A program made the position numbers and the translations under genes. A DNA stretch of 64,000 bases from Echinometra lucunter (lineage: Eukaryota; Echinodermata; Echinoidea; Camarodonta; Echinometridae): the NCBI GenBank assembly GCA_029962745.1, contig CM057158.1:12990776-13054775 (forward strand), given 5' to 3'. How positions within the stretch are numbered: the stretch's first letter is position 1; each line of letters starts with the position of its first letter. The notes beneath the pieces are model-generated. The model saw only the letters and a list, made by a program, of their open reading frames with translations. It did not search any database and was not told the origin of the DNA. Positions 23,360-35,351 of the stretch are shown here, piece after piece.

Positions 23360-26027
23360 GGTACACGATAATGGTTGCTTTCTAAAATGATAAGAGGTTA
23401 ATTAAAACTCATATAGAGTTTTGGTAGCAGAAGAAAATCAGCAATAAACATGTTGCGTTTATAGCACCGCACTGTTTTATTTCCTTGTACCAAAATAAGC
23501 TCATGAGATATTTTATCCATGTTTTCCGGTGAATTTTAGTGGAGATATCTGAAAGGAATGCTGACTTACAGTATGTATTGCCATGTGTTAGGACTCTTCC
23601 ACCAAGACAGCTTCATGTACAATAACCCCATTGCTTTGTTTGGAGATAGTGAGTTTGTCACATACACTGAACCCTTGAGGTTACACTAGGGTTTACATGT
23701 GCAGTTGCTGTGTAGCGCTAATCCATGGTGCTGGAGGTTTACATCTCTGACCCAGTATCTAGACTATATTTTACCTCTCGTTTGTTTAACATTCAAGTTG
23801 AGGAAGAAGAAATTCCACAGCATCTTAGTTTTACTAGTATCTTACTATTTTTCAAAGCAAAGAAATTTGATGGAAAGTTTTTGACGGGCTCCCAAAACTC
23901 TTCATAACTTTTAATGTGTAAGGTGTTTATGGACCTTGTTGAAGATTAGCCTTATGCAGAATTGGCCATGTTATCCATTGAATTCTACTGCTGCTGCACC
24001 AACAACCTAAATTTGTTTACACTACACATTCTGATTTTATTGCATGTGTTGGCAGGCACATTAGATTTAGTTTAGTTGTAGCGATATAGTTCTTAACATA
24101 GGCATTTTCTCCCCCACTAGGTTCATTAGGGGTTTTGGGGATTTTTTAGGGTTCTGTAATGAAAATAAATCATATAAGTTTTGTACAGGGGAGTGATGGC
24201 ACTGATGAAGAATTGCATTTCAGGGATCATGCATTAAGAAATGAATTTCGTATGCAGTCTTCGGATCAGAGTGCTTTAGGAACTAATCTCCCACTTCTTA
24301 TCCTGTGCACATTTTTAAAGGTTGTATATCTATCAATCTTGGTAAATTGTCTATCAATTGATCTAGGCAAATATAAAATCAGCTTTCAGATGAAGAAAAC
24401 TTGATATTGCTCTATAAACTTACACTGGTATTGGAGTCAATATTTGCTTTATCATATTGCCTTGTACCTCGGCTGCCTTGAGCTGATTTCTGAACCCAAA
24501 ATGAACTTGTACCTTGGCATCAGTCGGTACTGCAGTCCCCAGGCCTGGAGTGTGGAGCAAATATGACAAACACAATACGTCTTTGAAGAGCCTAGCCATT
24601 CATACGTAATTCATGACAGATTTATGAATCTGAAGTGAAGGGAAAGATGAGAGAAAATGCCGGATAGTGTTTTAGGATATGTGGTGACATCTTAGCTCTG
24701 GGCTGTGTTGTTACCTTTAGTCATACGGTAAATGGTAATCATCTCAATTTTTCATTTAGGTTTTTGTTATCTGCTTGCTTAAAATTATCTTCAATCTTAT
24801 TATGCTTTGTCTCCATTTTAATCAAGTATGATTTATAAAACAGTGGAATGGTTAATTTCTTGATTTGAAAATAGGTCAGAATACTTATTTCAGTTTTCCG
24901 TGTAAAGTGGATAAATTGTGTGTGTAGAATTTCATGAGATTAAGTATATTACTTTTTGAGATAACTAGGTGGGTGAAAAAGACCAGAAAATGTCCATCCA
25001 TAGATCTACCACAATGTCATTCTCTTGACAGGTGACCTCTTCTTATCCGTAACACTAGGAGGGTAAGACACGGTTATACAGTTTAAATTCAATATATCTC
25101 TCAATGTTCCCCTAGCTGCTGTCAAAACAGCACTGCCGGATTTGTCCTCAGTCAACCAAAATTCACGTTTTCATTTTCGGACAACGATTATTGGGTGGAG
25201 GGTGGAAAATCAATAGCAACTACAAGGAAATGAAATGTCATCTGCACCTGTTGATGGCAGGTTTCCATGGCAACGGCATTTTCTGCTTAGTAACGGTCTT
25301 CTGCTTGGTTTGGAGAGGGGAAAAGCATTTCAAGAGGATTTACCCTCATACAGCGATGTGGAAGTGAGTGGCATATACAGAAAGGATGCATCCGATGATG
25401 AATGCACGAAAACTTTTAATGCTTCTCCAAGTGCATGCAGAGTACATCTCTCCCTTTTTCCAAGAATATTTCCAAATGTCTAATTATTGAGTGGATAGTC
25501 TACTTGGAGAGAGAGGAGGTTGGGTCTTGTTTAACAGGCTGTTTAGATCATGTATTGCATAAGAGCATCTCACATCTTATCATTGTAGATAAATGCCAGT
25601 CTAAATGAATTTTTGCAAGTTTTGAGGCCTTTCTAGTGAAAGATTAAGCATAGGTTTTTGCAAACCTTGCAAGAACCATTAAAATTCCTTTGGTAATTCG
25701 CATATGCTACTTTCAAATCAAGAATCCTTCATTTGTATCATCCTAGTGATTGAAAGGATGATTTAGTTTTTTCAAGCACTAATTTCATGGATTCTGATCT
25801 GTATTATTAATTTCCAACATATTCATCAAATTTCATCTCAGGTGTTAGAATAGGTATTAGAATATCTGTATTTAGATTCATTGCCCAAGAAATCATTCCA
25901 TTTCTGAAGAGGAACTATTAAAAAAGTTATTATGTGTATTCTTGAGTGGGTGTAGTTCTGATGTTACATCCACATTTTTGTGTGATTTCAGGAATGTGAC
26001 ATGAAAGCTGCATAAACAAGATTTCAG

Positions 26028-26031
<4 letters not shown>

Positions 26032-26077
<46 letters not shown>

Positions 26078-26360
26078 CAGATAGAGACAGGGAGAGACAG
26101 ATATAAGGAATGGGAGAGAAGGGAGAGACAGAAGAAATAGATGCAATTATAAAGCTTGGTGGGAGAGAGGGGGGCAAACAGACAGGAGAGACATATAAAA
26201 GAGGTGCAAGAGAAGGAAGAAACAAATAAATGCCATAATAGAAAGAGGGGAGGAGAGAGAAAAGGAGAGAAGGGAGGGGGAAAGAGGCTAACAAGAGACG
26301 GGCAGACAAGAGATAGATAAAACTAAAAGACGGACAGATATAGGGAGTGGAAGAGAAAAA
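26032..26360. repeat. (GA)n microsatellite and purine-rich tract
   Basis: About 45 bases of pure GA followed by about 280 bases of GGAGAGA-type purine-rich sequence ending in an A run. Confidence 0.9.
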
Positions 26361-27835
26361 AAAAAAACATTTCCATATCTCTCTCTTATATTATTGCAAT
26401 GGACCTTGACAGCTGATAAATAATTGTCATTGTAAATTGACAATCTTCTTCCATGATGAACTCATTTGGAGTGATGTGGAGGGAAAGCCTCGTAATTCTA
26501 GCAATATTTTAATGTCTTGATAGTTGAACAATTAAAATGGTTTTATGCTTGGTTTTTCCACCATTCATACTTATATAATTATAATGGAACTGGGCATGGT
26601 TTAATGTATGAAAAGGTTATAAGCTTTTGTTGATCTATGAATTTATCATGGGGTTTACTTATTCATTAGTAGAATTTGTAGATGATAAAAGAAAAAAACA
26701 TTTCCATTTAATTGAAATGCCTCCTCATGGCAGCAAATTTTTTTACAGAATAAACTGGTTTTATAGAAACACTTCAGGAAAAAGAAGAGGAAAGTCACAA
26801 TATGATATTGTACTGTATCTATGCAAGGCATGGTGTCTGATTTGGAATGTTGATAAGGCTCCCAAGAAAGCTGGTAAAAGAAATAAAAAAAGTCACTGCA
26901 AAGAAATCCAGAGAAATCAGTGGAGAATGAAGATCAGTGTATTGCTAGTGACAAGCTTTACAAGGACTAATGACTGAGACACTGACATGATCAAACAATC
27001 TTACTATGAAACGACTGATTTATTCCGAAATTAAGCAAAGAAATTAGTCGGCTGGAGACAGAACCAGGGACGTCTGGATGTGGCAGTATAGTTTTACATG
27101 TTTGTATAGAAACTAAATGTCAAGCATCCAGACTTCTAGGAATTTACTGATTCATGACATCCATTCAAATTTAAAGAGAAAAGTAATATTACGCGTTGAG
27201 ATCCAGAAGGGCGTCGACACTTTGTCACAGTATTTGAATATACGCTCTTTATGCTCTAAGCAGATGAGAGGGTTTTATCTATGGATCGCAGTGTGATGGA
27301 CTATCGTATTACTCTGATCAATGGACTAATTTTTCATGATGAAGCAAATTTGTCATTTGAATTGCTGGATTTATAGAGAATATCAGTGTGTCTGAATAGG
27401 TTGATCAGTCATTACGCAGTTACTACAACTGCTATGCCTGTGCCAGGTAAGGCAGACCTACTTCCAGCTGGAGAGAAATGGAAGATTACATGTGACCTGC
27501 AAAAGGGCATTTGCGGGGAAATTTGTAATGCATGGATATGAGCGATAGTCTCTTGTGGTAGAAAGAGGGTTTTGTAAATGTTTTTTTGTAAATGTTATTG
27601 TTGTTATAAGGAGTAGAAGAAATATTTGTAATAATAATGATAACACAATAAAAACTACTTTCGAAAAATCAACTCCAGTGCAGTTTTGAAAGCCTATTGT
27701 GCTGCCCATACAAATCATGTTCGGATTAAGTCATAAGCCATTGTAAAGTCCACCCATTTCTAAAGGTGATAGACAGGGCTATCGAAGTTGTTCTAAGTTG
27801 ATTTTTCAGAAGTAGATTTTGTCATGTTTTATAAT

Positions 27836-28098
27836 ATTGATAATGGTCATTTGTATAGTGCTTATATCCGTCACGCTGTGTCCGCTCGATCATGGTGCTT
27901 AGACGTTAGTACCCAAGTCGTAGCCGAGCCGCCATAGTACCTAGCACCCAAGCATGTCAGTTACCTATTTTCATCTGGATGGGGAGTGGCAAATGTTGAG
28001 TAACTTCTTGCCAGAAGACATTAGTGCCGGGCTGCGATCCAAACGCTGTCCCTTGTGATCTGCTGTCTGGAGACATATCCACTAGACCATGTTACCTC
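27836..28098 (-). mobile_element. tRNA-derived SINE
   Basis: Read on the minus strand, the right end begins GAGGTAACATGGTCTAGTGG, giving an A-box-like TGGTCTAGTGG. About 35 bases on is a degenerate B box (GTTTGGATCGC). It continues into the CTTCTGGCAAGAAGTTA, CATTTGCCACTC-CCATCCAGATGAAAATAGG core shared with 6043-6240, and ends near TATACAAATGACCATT. The tRNA-like head is not a functional tRNA: it does not fold into a full cloverleaf by eye. Confidence 0.75.
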
Positions 28099-28158
28099 TA
28101 CATGTTTATTAGTTTATGGTACTTGTACTAGTAGTGCTATTAGTAATAGCAGCTACTT

Positions 28159-28159
<1 letters not shown>

Positions 28160-28234
<75 letters not shown>
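28160..28234. repeat. (AGT)n microsatellite, 25 units
   Basis: Uninterrupted AGT triplets, giving poly-Ser or poly-Tyr chance frames on the two strands. Confidence 0.97.
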
Positions 28235-28235
<1 letters not shown>

Positions 28236-28669
28236 ACAACAGCAATATACTCGCAGTCTGTGGGTTTTTTTTTTTAATATGTTATAATTCTTTTGAGCCT
28301 TTTCAGAACAAATCACTTGTCTAGGTTGTGAAATTTTGAAAGTCAAGTAGATCAAATTAATTAAATTGGTTCTTTACATAACAAAATCAATTTAAATGTA
28401 CACTATATTTCTGTCTTTCAACAAGTGACATCTTTAAATATAACCTTTCCAAAATTCTAAGAAGGCAGACATTTGCATAGAATACACAGCTCATCATTTT
28501 CCTGCATAAATAAAAGAACATTAGTCATTGATGACTCGAGTTCTGCTTATCTAGCAGAAAGATTTGGCTAGATCTATCAGAGCAATTCCTATTTTGATTG
28601 AAAATTTATTGGCTTGTATTGATTTGTATGACTGGTTGTCATGGATATGACTCGTACCTTCGACTGAGA

Positions 28670-28900
28670 GTGAGATAGAGAGAAAGAGAAGTAGGGCAAG
28701 GAGAGCAGGGAGTTGGCAAGAGATGAGAGGAAGAGAGGGAGAGAAAGCAGGAGAGAAAGAGAAAGAGAAAAAGAGGGAGAAAGAGGGAGAGAAAGAGAAA
28801 AAAGGGAGAGAAGGAGAGAGAAGAAAAGACATGGGATGGGATGGAAACAGAGAGAGATAAAGAGAGGGAGAAAGGCAGGAAGGCAGAGAAAGAGAGTTAA
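28670..28900. repeat. GA-rich low-complexity tract
   Basis: GAGAGAAAGAGAAAGAGAAA-type purine sequence; complement of the polypyrimidine tracts elsewhere in this window. Confidence 0.85.
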
Positions 28901-29350
28901 TTATTATTCTTTAATTTGTTTATAACGGACACATACACTTTTTTTTACTGTATTTTACACTTGAAGGAAGAAAATGCTGATTCTGAATTCAAACTGGATT
29001 TCATACTTCAGAGGAAATTGTCATTAATGTAGCACTTACGCTTTTCCGCATCTTCATCTAGTTAATCTGGAATTATGAAGTCATTGTAAAGTCATATTCT
29101 CATCTTCATACTATTATTTCTTAGTTCCTTGAAGCATGGGAACATGTAAGGATGTTTGCTCAGTAGGGGAGTGATAAGAGAAGGGTCAGTGTACTAAAGC
29201 TACCAACGGGTGCTTGATTTTTTTCTCAATTATTGTTGGTTAATGGGGATGGATGCTGAAAGCTAATGGGTATTTTTGCATCATCACAAATCCATTATCA
29301 GAAGATACTGAGAAGTTTTGTAATCATGAAAATAATGATGGTTATTGGGT

Positions 29351-29357
29351 GATGATA

Positions 29358-29389
<32 letters not shown>

Positions 29390-29395
29390 AATAAT
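29351..29395. repeat. (GAT)n microsatellite
   Basis: ATGATGATG run ending in ATAATAATT; abuts the SINE at 29390 as its apparent 3' tail. Confidence 0.93.
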
Positions 29396-29600
29396 TTAAT
29401 CTCTTTTACCCAGGGAAGCCTCTTCAGCTTCAGTGCTGTTCTCCGTGAGGGCCATGCAAATTATTATTACCCCAGCTATTGCTAGGTCCTCATTTACACC
29501 TGGGTCGAGTAAGACAATTGTAGGTAAAACAACTTGCCCAAGGATGTAAGCATCCAGCGAGGATTGAACTCAGGACCTCTCGTATAAGAGTCAAGAGCCT
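29390..29600 (-). mobile_element. tRNA-derived SINE, partial head
   Basis: On the minus strand it starts with AAGGCTCTTGACTCTTATAC, then GAGGTCCTGAGTTCAATCCTC, which looks like a tRNA anticodon arm and T arm with a B box (GAGTTCAATCC). The body has CTTGGGCAAGTTG and CGACCCAGGTGTAAATGAGG, the core shared with the elements at 6043 and 27836. The A-box half is missing or lost in the adjacent microsatellite. Confidence 0.7.
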
Positions 29601-29713
29601 TGATGATTATGATAATGATAGCAATGATAATAATATTTAATGATGATAATAATAGAGATGATGATGATGATGATGATATGATGATAATAATAATAATAAT
29701 AGTAATAATAATG

Positions 29714-29752
<39 letters not shown>

Positions 29753-29934
29753 GTAATAATAATGATAATAATAATGATAATAATAATAATATTAGTGGTA
29801 ATAATAATGACAATGATGATGAAGGTGGTAATAATAATGATAATACTGATGATGATAATAATGAGGATTAAATAGTAATATTATTCTTACTACTACTTCA
29901 GCTGCTGCTACTATTGCTACTACTGCTGCTGTTG

Positions 29935-29965
<31 letters not shown>

Positions 29966-29979
29966 CTCCGCTGCCTGCA

Positions 29980-30015
<36 letters not shown>

Positions 30016-30016
30016 A
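29601..30016. repeat. Compound microsatellite (GAT/AAT then CTG/CTA)
   Basis: About 270 bases of mixed GAT and AAT triplets (29601-29870), a short TTACTACTACTTCAG link, a CTG-type run to about 29965, and a CTA/ACT run to 30014. A boundary between purine-rich and pyrimidine-rich triplet arrays sits near 29880. Confidence 0.92.
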
Positions 30017-30046
30017 TGATAAAATAATGATAATGATAATGAAAAT

Positions 30047-30203
30047 AATTATATTATGTTGGATGGCTCTGAATGGGATACCAGAGAATATTCCACGAAT
30101 TAGGGCCAATATTGCACGAATCAAAGATGAGTGCAATATTGGCCCTAACAAGTGGAATATTCCTGGTATTCCATGAAATAAAGCCATCCAATATAATTAT
30201 TAT
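30047..30203. repeat. 157-bp near-perfect hairpin
   Basis: Arms of about 70 bases (30047-30117 and 30131-30203) are complementary with few mismatches; the loop is about 13 bases. Paired blocks include TTGGATGGCT, GAATATTCCAC and TTAGGGCCAATATTGCAC. It is either a foldback transposon or a long dsRNA source if transcribed as part of the intron. Related GCAATATTG motifs continue at 30419-30445 and 30500-30515. Confidence 0.85.
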
Positions 30204-30570
30204 TATCTATACCCAACAGGAAAGGGATTTAAAATTCAATAAATGTCATTCCAGCAACTAAAAAGGGCCCCCATCGTACACTTATTTGGATCACACAAGT
30301 TTGACTTACCTCTTTATGACGTCATCAAAGTGTCGTTTGTGCATTGGGTGTATTGTGTATCCGTGCATTATAATCCTTATTGCGCATGTTTGTTTTATTG
30401 CGCGCACGCAAAGAGGCCATGCAATATCGCATAATATTGCACGGCAAATTTTGTACATGAGCCTATGGGGAATTCGGCGTTTTATACAATATGCTCTGAT
30501 ATTGCACAGACAAATCATGCAAACAAAAAATATGTGTTTTTAATGCGCCGCTAAAATGCCTTATATAGAT

Positions 30571-30610
30571 AATAATGATGAATAATGATGAATAATGATG
30601 AATAATGAGG
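30571..30610. repeat. (AATAATGATG)n short tandem repeat
   Basis: About four copies of a 10-base unit immediately after the GCAATATTG-rich stretch. Confidence 0.85.
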
Positions 30611-30896
30611 AGGAGCAGGATAGTTGGGCCATGATGTTGGGTCTGTAAAGAGACATAAAAGAAACATAATTTGAAATATGTCATCACAAAATACCTTTCA
30701 AGTTGAGAGTTGCAATCTCTTGATGGAGCTTCCCATCAATCATGCTGTGCTACATTAGACCTACCTATACACTCATCCATCATCTAAAACAACACAGTAT
30801 AGAAAAATCCAATCATGCCATCTACTTGATGAAAGTCAGGAGAGAACTTGAAGGAAAGGGGAGAAATTTTCCTCAGCACAGTGGCTGAGATATATA

Positions 30897-31020
30897 TCCC
30901 TTAAGTATTGTAACGTACATTTCCTTTAAGTATTGTAACGTACATAAAGTATTGCAATGTACATTTCCTTGAGTATTGTAATGTATTGTAATGTATTGTA
31001 TTGTATTGTATTGTAATGTT
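30897..31020. repeat. Tandem AAGTATTGTAACGTACATTTCC-like units and (TTGTA)n
   Basis: Three to four units of about 24 bases with core AAGTATTGTAACGTACATT, then TTGTA pentamers to about 31018. The start TCCCTTAAGTATTGTAA recurs at 31301 on the other side of the neighbouring SINE. Confidence 0.8.
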
Positions 31021-31087
31021 TATGTTTGTGTTTATTTCATGTATATTTTATGTTTGTTTGGTTATATGATTATTTCTAATGGTTAAA

Positions 31088-31295
31088 TGGTAGGTTATTT
31101 TACCTGACTTGCTAAGAAAGCATGTGGGTGCTTGTTAGTAAGCAACCAGGGGACGAACAGCTTTCAGTCCCCTCCAAAGGATTTGGTTATGAGGATTAAT
31201 ACCTTACCAAAGGGCATTAGCACATCCACTTGGTTTCGAACCCAGGTACTACTGGTTATGAGGCCACTGCTCTGCCATTGAGCCACAGCGCCTCC
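31088..31295 (-). mobile_element. tRNA-derived SINE with A and B boxes
   Basis: Minus-strand start GGAGGCGCTGTGGCTCAATGG contains A box TGGCTCAATGG. GGGTTCGAAACC about 35 bases later is the B box, so an RNA polymerase III promoter is present in recognisable form. The head ends near 31225 and is followed by a body with CCTTTGGTAAGGTATTAATC and GGGGACTGAAAGCTGTTCG. It is distinct in body sequence from the other SINEs here. Confidence 0.8.
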
Positions 31296-33307
31296 TTTTT
31301 TCCCTTAAGTATTGTAATGTATTGAATTGTAATGTTTATGTATATGTTTATTTTGTTTAAGTCATATGTTCTGATGCATTAGGTCTTATAAACATCTTTC
31401 TTTTAATGATTCTGGAAGCATGAAATAATCATTTCTGCTTCTCCTTGGAACTATCTCAGGGATATCTTATCTAAACCAGAAACATGTATTGTAGAAAGTA
31501 ATTGAATATTTTGATATTATGTCTTTTCGAGAATGATTCATTTAGGCAAAAACTGTAATTCACACAATTTTTTGTAATTCTACATGGCTCATTCACATAA
31601 TGATGTTTGGAGGCAGTCGGGGTGTTATGTCTTGAAAGAGATGAGTTAATGCCTTTTGGCTCCAGAGGATATATTTTCAGTGGCTAATAAAACGGCGATA
31701 TGCATATTTACTCCTAAATACTGCTAAACTTGAAGATTATTGTAAAGAGGAAGCACTCCGCCAGTAATTTCATGAAAGGTCTTGTGCATTATTTACTTGG
31801 TATCTCTCACTTATACATGTACATCATCTTCTATACCTGCATACTTTTTCACCATCTAACACCCACTGTGCAATGTGCTGTATGCAATACTTTGTGGTAT
31901 GAATTATCAAGGGAACCGCAGTTTATTAACACCTCACTCGCTCATTATCGTATATTTTGCATTAATTCTAGATCGTTGCATTGATTGGGGTTTTCTGTGT
32001 GTGTAGACAGAGGGATTGATGGCTGATCGGAATAATTTGTAGGAATATAACTCAGACAATTCCCAGATGAGGAGATACCATACAATAGAGATTCCTCAGA
32101 GAGGGCATTATGATTCATAGTTGACTGATTAATTTGATGAATTACATTCATTAGGTGAGCACGCTTTGTACTGTGTGAGTTGATACTAGCGCACAGTCGT
32201 AAAACAGCACTTTGATGTGTGTGTTATGTAAAGGTGGGTTTATTATATTGTAGGCATCCACTTGGCGATGCTCATTGTGTCTCTTAACAGGTGCTCAGGT
32301 GGCATCAAGCAGCCACAGACCCTAAGAATTGGATTAAATGAGCAGAGTAATGACAAGAATTTCCTTAGGGTGTGAGCTAGCAAGGAGTTTAGAAGACGTC
32401 AGACTGCCTCGGGGGCTTCTCTAAAGAGCGGGAAGCTCTCGCTGAAAGTGCCTCGTAAAGGATCCGCTCCTGTAACCTTCTTTTGTTTTCCAGATCAGCA
32501 TTTGAGTTTCTTATTTATAGAGCTGTTAGTATGTTTGCTTCTTGAGAGTGTGATATGATTAACATATAGGTTTGTAGGATGATGTGTCTGAGCTGGATGT
32601 AAACAGGAGTCTTTGTCTGAGAGCTTTTACTACTGTTATTCTATGATGAGGATTTGATGTTGAAGTATCAACTTTCTTTATGGAAAATGTGCCTGATAAA
32701 TTACAAGTGTAAATCTTAGGTTTTATATAATCCACAACCAGATCCCCATAACCTGTATTTACTATTGTATTTTTGATTAAACAAGCCATTTGTTATGTGT
32801 TAAGGGAGTTTCCCTCTAATTTTTTCTGGACTTGAAAGTTTGCCAAAAAAGAGAACTATAATTCCCTCTAGCAAGCAAAAGAAATACATTATCCCATTAC
32901 CATCATCGTATCGAAAACCTCTCCCCCTCCCCACTATTTTTCTCCAACAGACTGGCACCAGAGCCATATTTCAGGACTTGATAAGTTTCATTTGAATTTT
33001 TTTTTTTTTTTTGTCTGTTAAATCCTGAGATTTACCTTTCCTTATCTTTTCTTTGGTAAAAAAAAAGAGCAGTTATCAGGTAAAAAAGGTCATTTAAGTT
33101 TGATTGTGTACAAGGTTGTACGCGTAAGAATATGTTCAGTATTTGAGGGAACACGCAAGTGAGGGAGCGAAGCGACAGAGCAGGAACTTTTACATTCTTA
33201 GAATTGGTATTGAACGATCAGATGCACACTTTGGGTGGAAATTTTGGAAATTTTGAATAAAACTGTAAGAAAAAAAAGAGAAAAAAGAGGATTTTTGAAA
33301 ATTTCTC

Positions 33308-33354
33308 AGAGGGCAACTGCTCCCTGCCCCCCCTGCCCCCCCCCCCCCCCCCCC
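33308..33354. repeat. C-rich run
   Basis: CCCTGCCCCCCCTG followed by an uninterrupted C run of about 19. Such runs are prone to length error. Confidence 0.9.
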
Positions 33355-35056
33355 GTGTGTGCATACAGCCATGATTTTGTAGACAAGTTTTGCCCAGCAT
33401 TGAGTTGTGAAATATTAATGCAGTGATAGTACCAACCATGTTTGATAACCACTGCGACAAAATGTTGTATCACTTGTAATTACTGTGTCATAGCAGAAGA
33501 CTGTTAGGGGACCAATAAAGCTTCCAATATGAAACGTGACTACCTAGTCATAGATAGAATATTAAAGATTTTGTCCCGGAAAGTCATCTTGCAGGGCTTC
33601 CTCCCATGGAAGGAGTAAGATTTGGAGCTCACAGAAATAGTTCTAAAACCTTGTTCTCTTGTGATTTATTACCTCTGCATAATTGAATGAGAATTCAATA
33701 GTTTTTCATCATGCATAAACACCACAGCCATCACCCGAATAAGGAAATTATTAAACAGAACAGGTACATTCTGTTTCGAGAATGTACTTTTGATTTGCAA
33801 GGTTGTATTCCATGTTTTCTTGAAAATTCCTAATGCACCTTTATTTTCATGATATGAAATATGACTTTGAAATCTAATACAAGTGCCAAAAGCAAGTCGA
33901 TACATGCAGTAGCAGGAAATAAGGCATATTTGATTACATTTAAACATGGAACTGCATGTGTGCAATTTGAGAAAAAAAGGGCTCTGGAGTAGTAATAAAG
34001 TCTGTCTTGAAAAAGGGCAATTTTGAAGAAAAAAAAAGTAGAATGAAATTAAGTGGATAGCTGAAGGGAGAAAGCAAGAAATGTTGAGATAAAGAGATGG
34101 GAATTTAACAAGATATATCATATGTAACATTTTGATGATCAAAATAGTGTGATATTTTGGATATAGGACAGGTGTGATCATTATCAGATCTGTTTGTAAA
34201 TTTGATGTTGTACACAATTACACTTCCTTTCATGTCCAGCCAAGTTCACAGCTTTGTTTCTGAACAGAGATTTCATGAGACATTGTTTTTACTACTCATC
34301 ATGATTAAAATGGTGTTCGTGCTATCAAAGCTCATATGAAGTTCAAGCAGAAAACAAGCCTTTCCTAGTTCAAAAAAGGGTATTAGATACCATTACTGTT
34401 TGGATGCTTAAAAGCCTTATTAGGGCATTAGAGGAAATTATACAGCCTGTTCAGATTCCCTCACTTTGCATTTTGCTTCCAGTCAGATGAGGTGATAAGA
34501 CTGCGCTCTTCATCATGCTTCATTCTATATGTAGCTAATGGACCAAGGAGCAGGAAGTATAGGTCACGAAACCTTTCCCTCAACATGTTGCTTTTCCTTA
34601 AAGGCATTGGCTAACTTTGTGAGCAACCGATCTAAAAAATTCTCAAACTAAGATGAAACATATGTATGTGTACTTCTATTTGTACTCAAAAACCCTTAAA
34701 CCAAACATAAATTGGAATGAAAACCTGTTAGTAAGACACAAGCCGCGATTTTATTATTTTTGGTCTCAGAGACAATAAAAAAAGAGGACCGTTTTGCTTG
34801 AATTAAAAAAGACCATTATTTGCCTCCCTCCGCGTGATACACCAGTACACAAAGTACGGTCCAGTAAGCCATGTGCGCATGTGCACTCCTTATGTCTAGT
34901 CCGTGCAATCGACCCTTATATATTTATCAAACACTGGTTCAAATTTTTAATATTTAAAAACACTTCCTGTGGATATTATTCTTGGAAACTTTCAGACTGG
35001 TATTTTTACACTATAACCCTTATGTTTATTCCATTTTCATGCAAGAATATTAAAGC

Positions 35057-35079
35057 ATATATATATATATATATATATT
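35057..35079. repeat. (AT)n microsatellite
   Basis: About 11 AT units. Confidence 0.93.
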
Positions 35080-35351
35080 TACATTTGACTTGAAATGAAA
35101 CAAACAAAAAACAATTGGTGGACAGTGACAAAAAAATCCATGTTATATCCAGGAAGTGAACCTCTGACTTTCGGATTATTTTCCAATACTCTTCTAACTG
35201 TTTTTCACCTTCGATTGTGTTCACATTCATTGTGTACTCAAAGGGCCGGGATTGAAGTTGAGTTGGAAGCGAAGCGATGTGCGCAAGAAGTGAATAAATA
35301 CACGGGCCATGCTCTGCAGCCAGCACCTTACATATTTGGAGAGGAAAGGTG

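Noticed and set aside
26627..26977. 116-residue open frame with mixed composition
   Set aside because: No recognisable motif, an A-rich end and no splice or promoter context; within chance length for AT-rich intron.
31225..31295. tRNA gene
   Set aside because: The minus-strand A and B boxes are good, but the sequence runs into a SINE body without a complete cloverleaf; treated as a SINE head. The same holds for 28020-28098 and 29530-29600.
33669..34217. 182-residue open frame on the minus strand
   Set aside because: Longest non-repeat frame in intron 1, but of Phe/Ile/Ser-rich composition with no domain pattern; likely chance. A protein search giving conserved hits would revive it.
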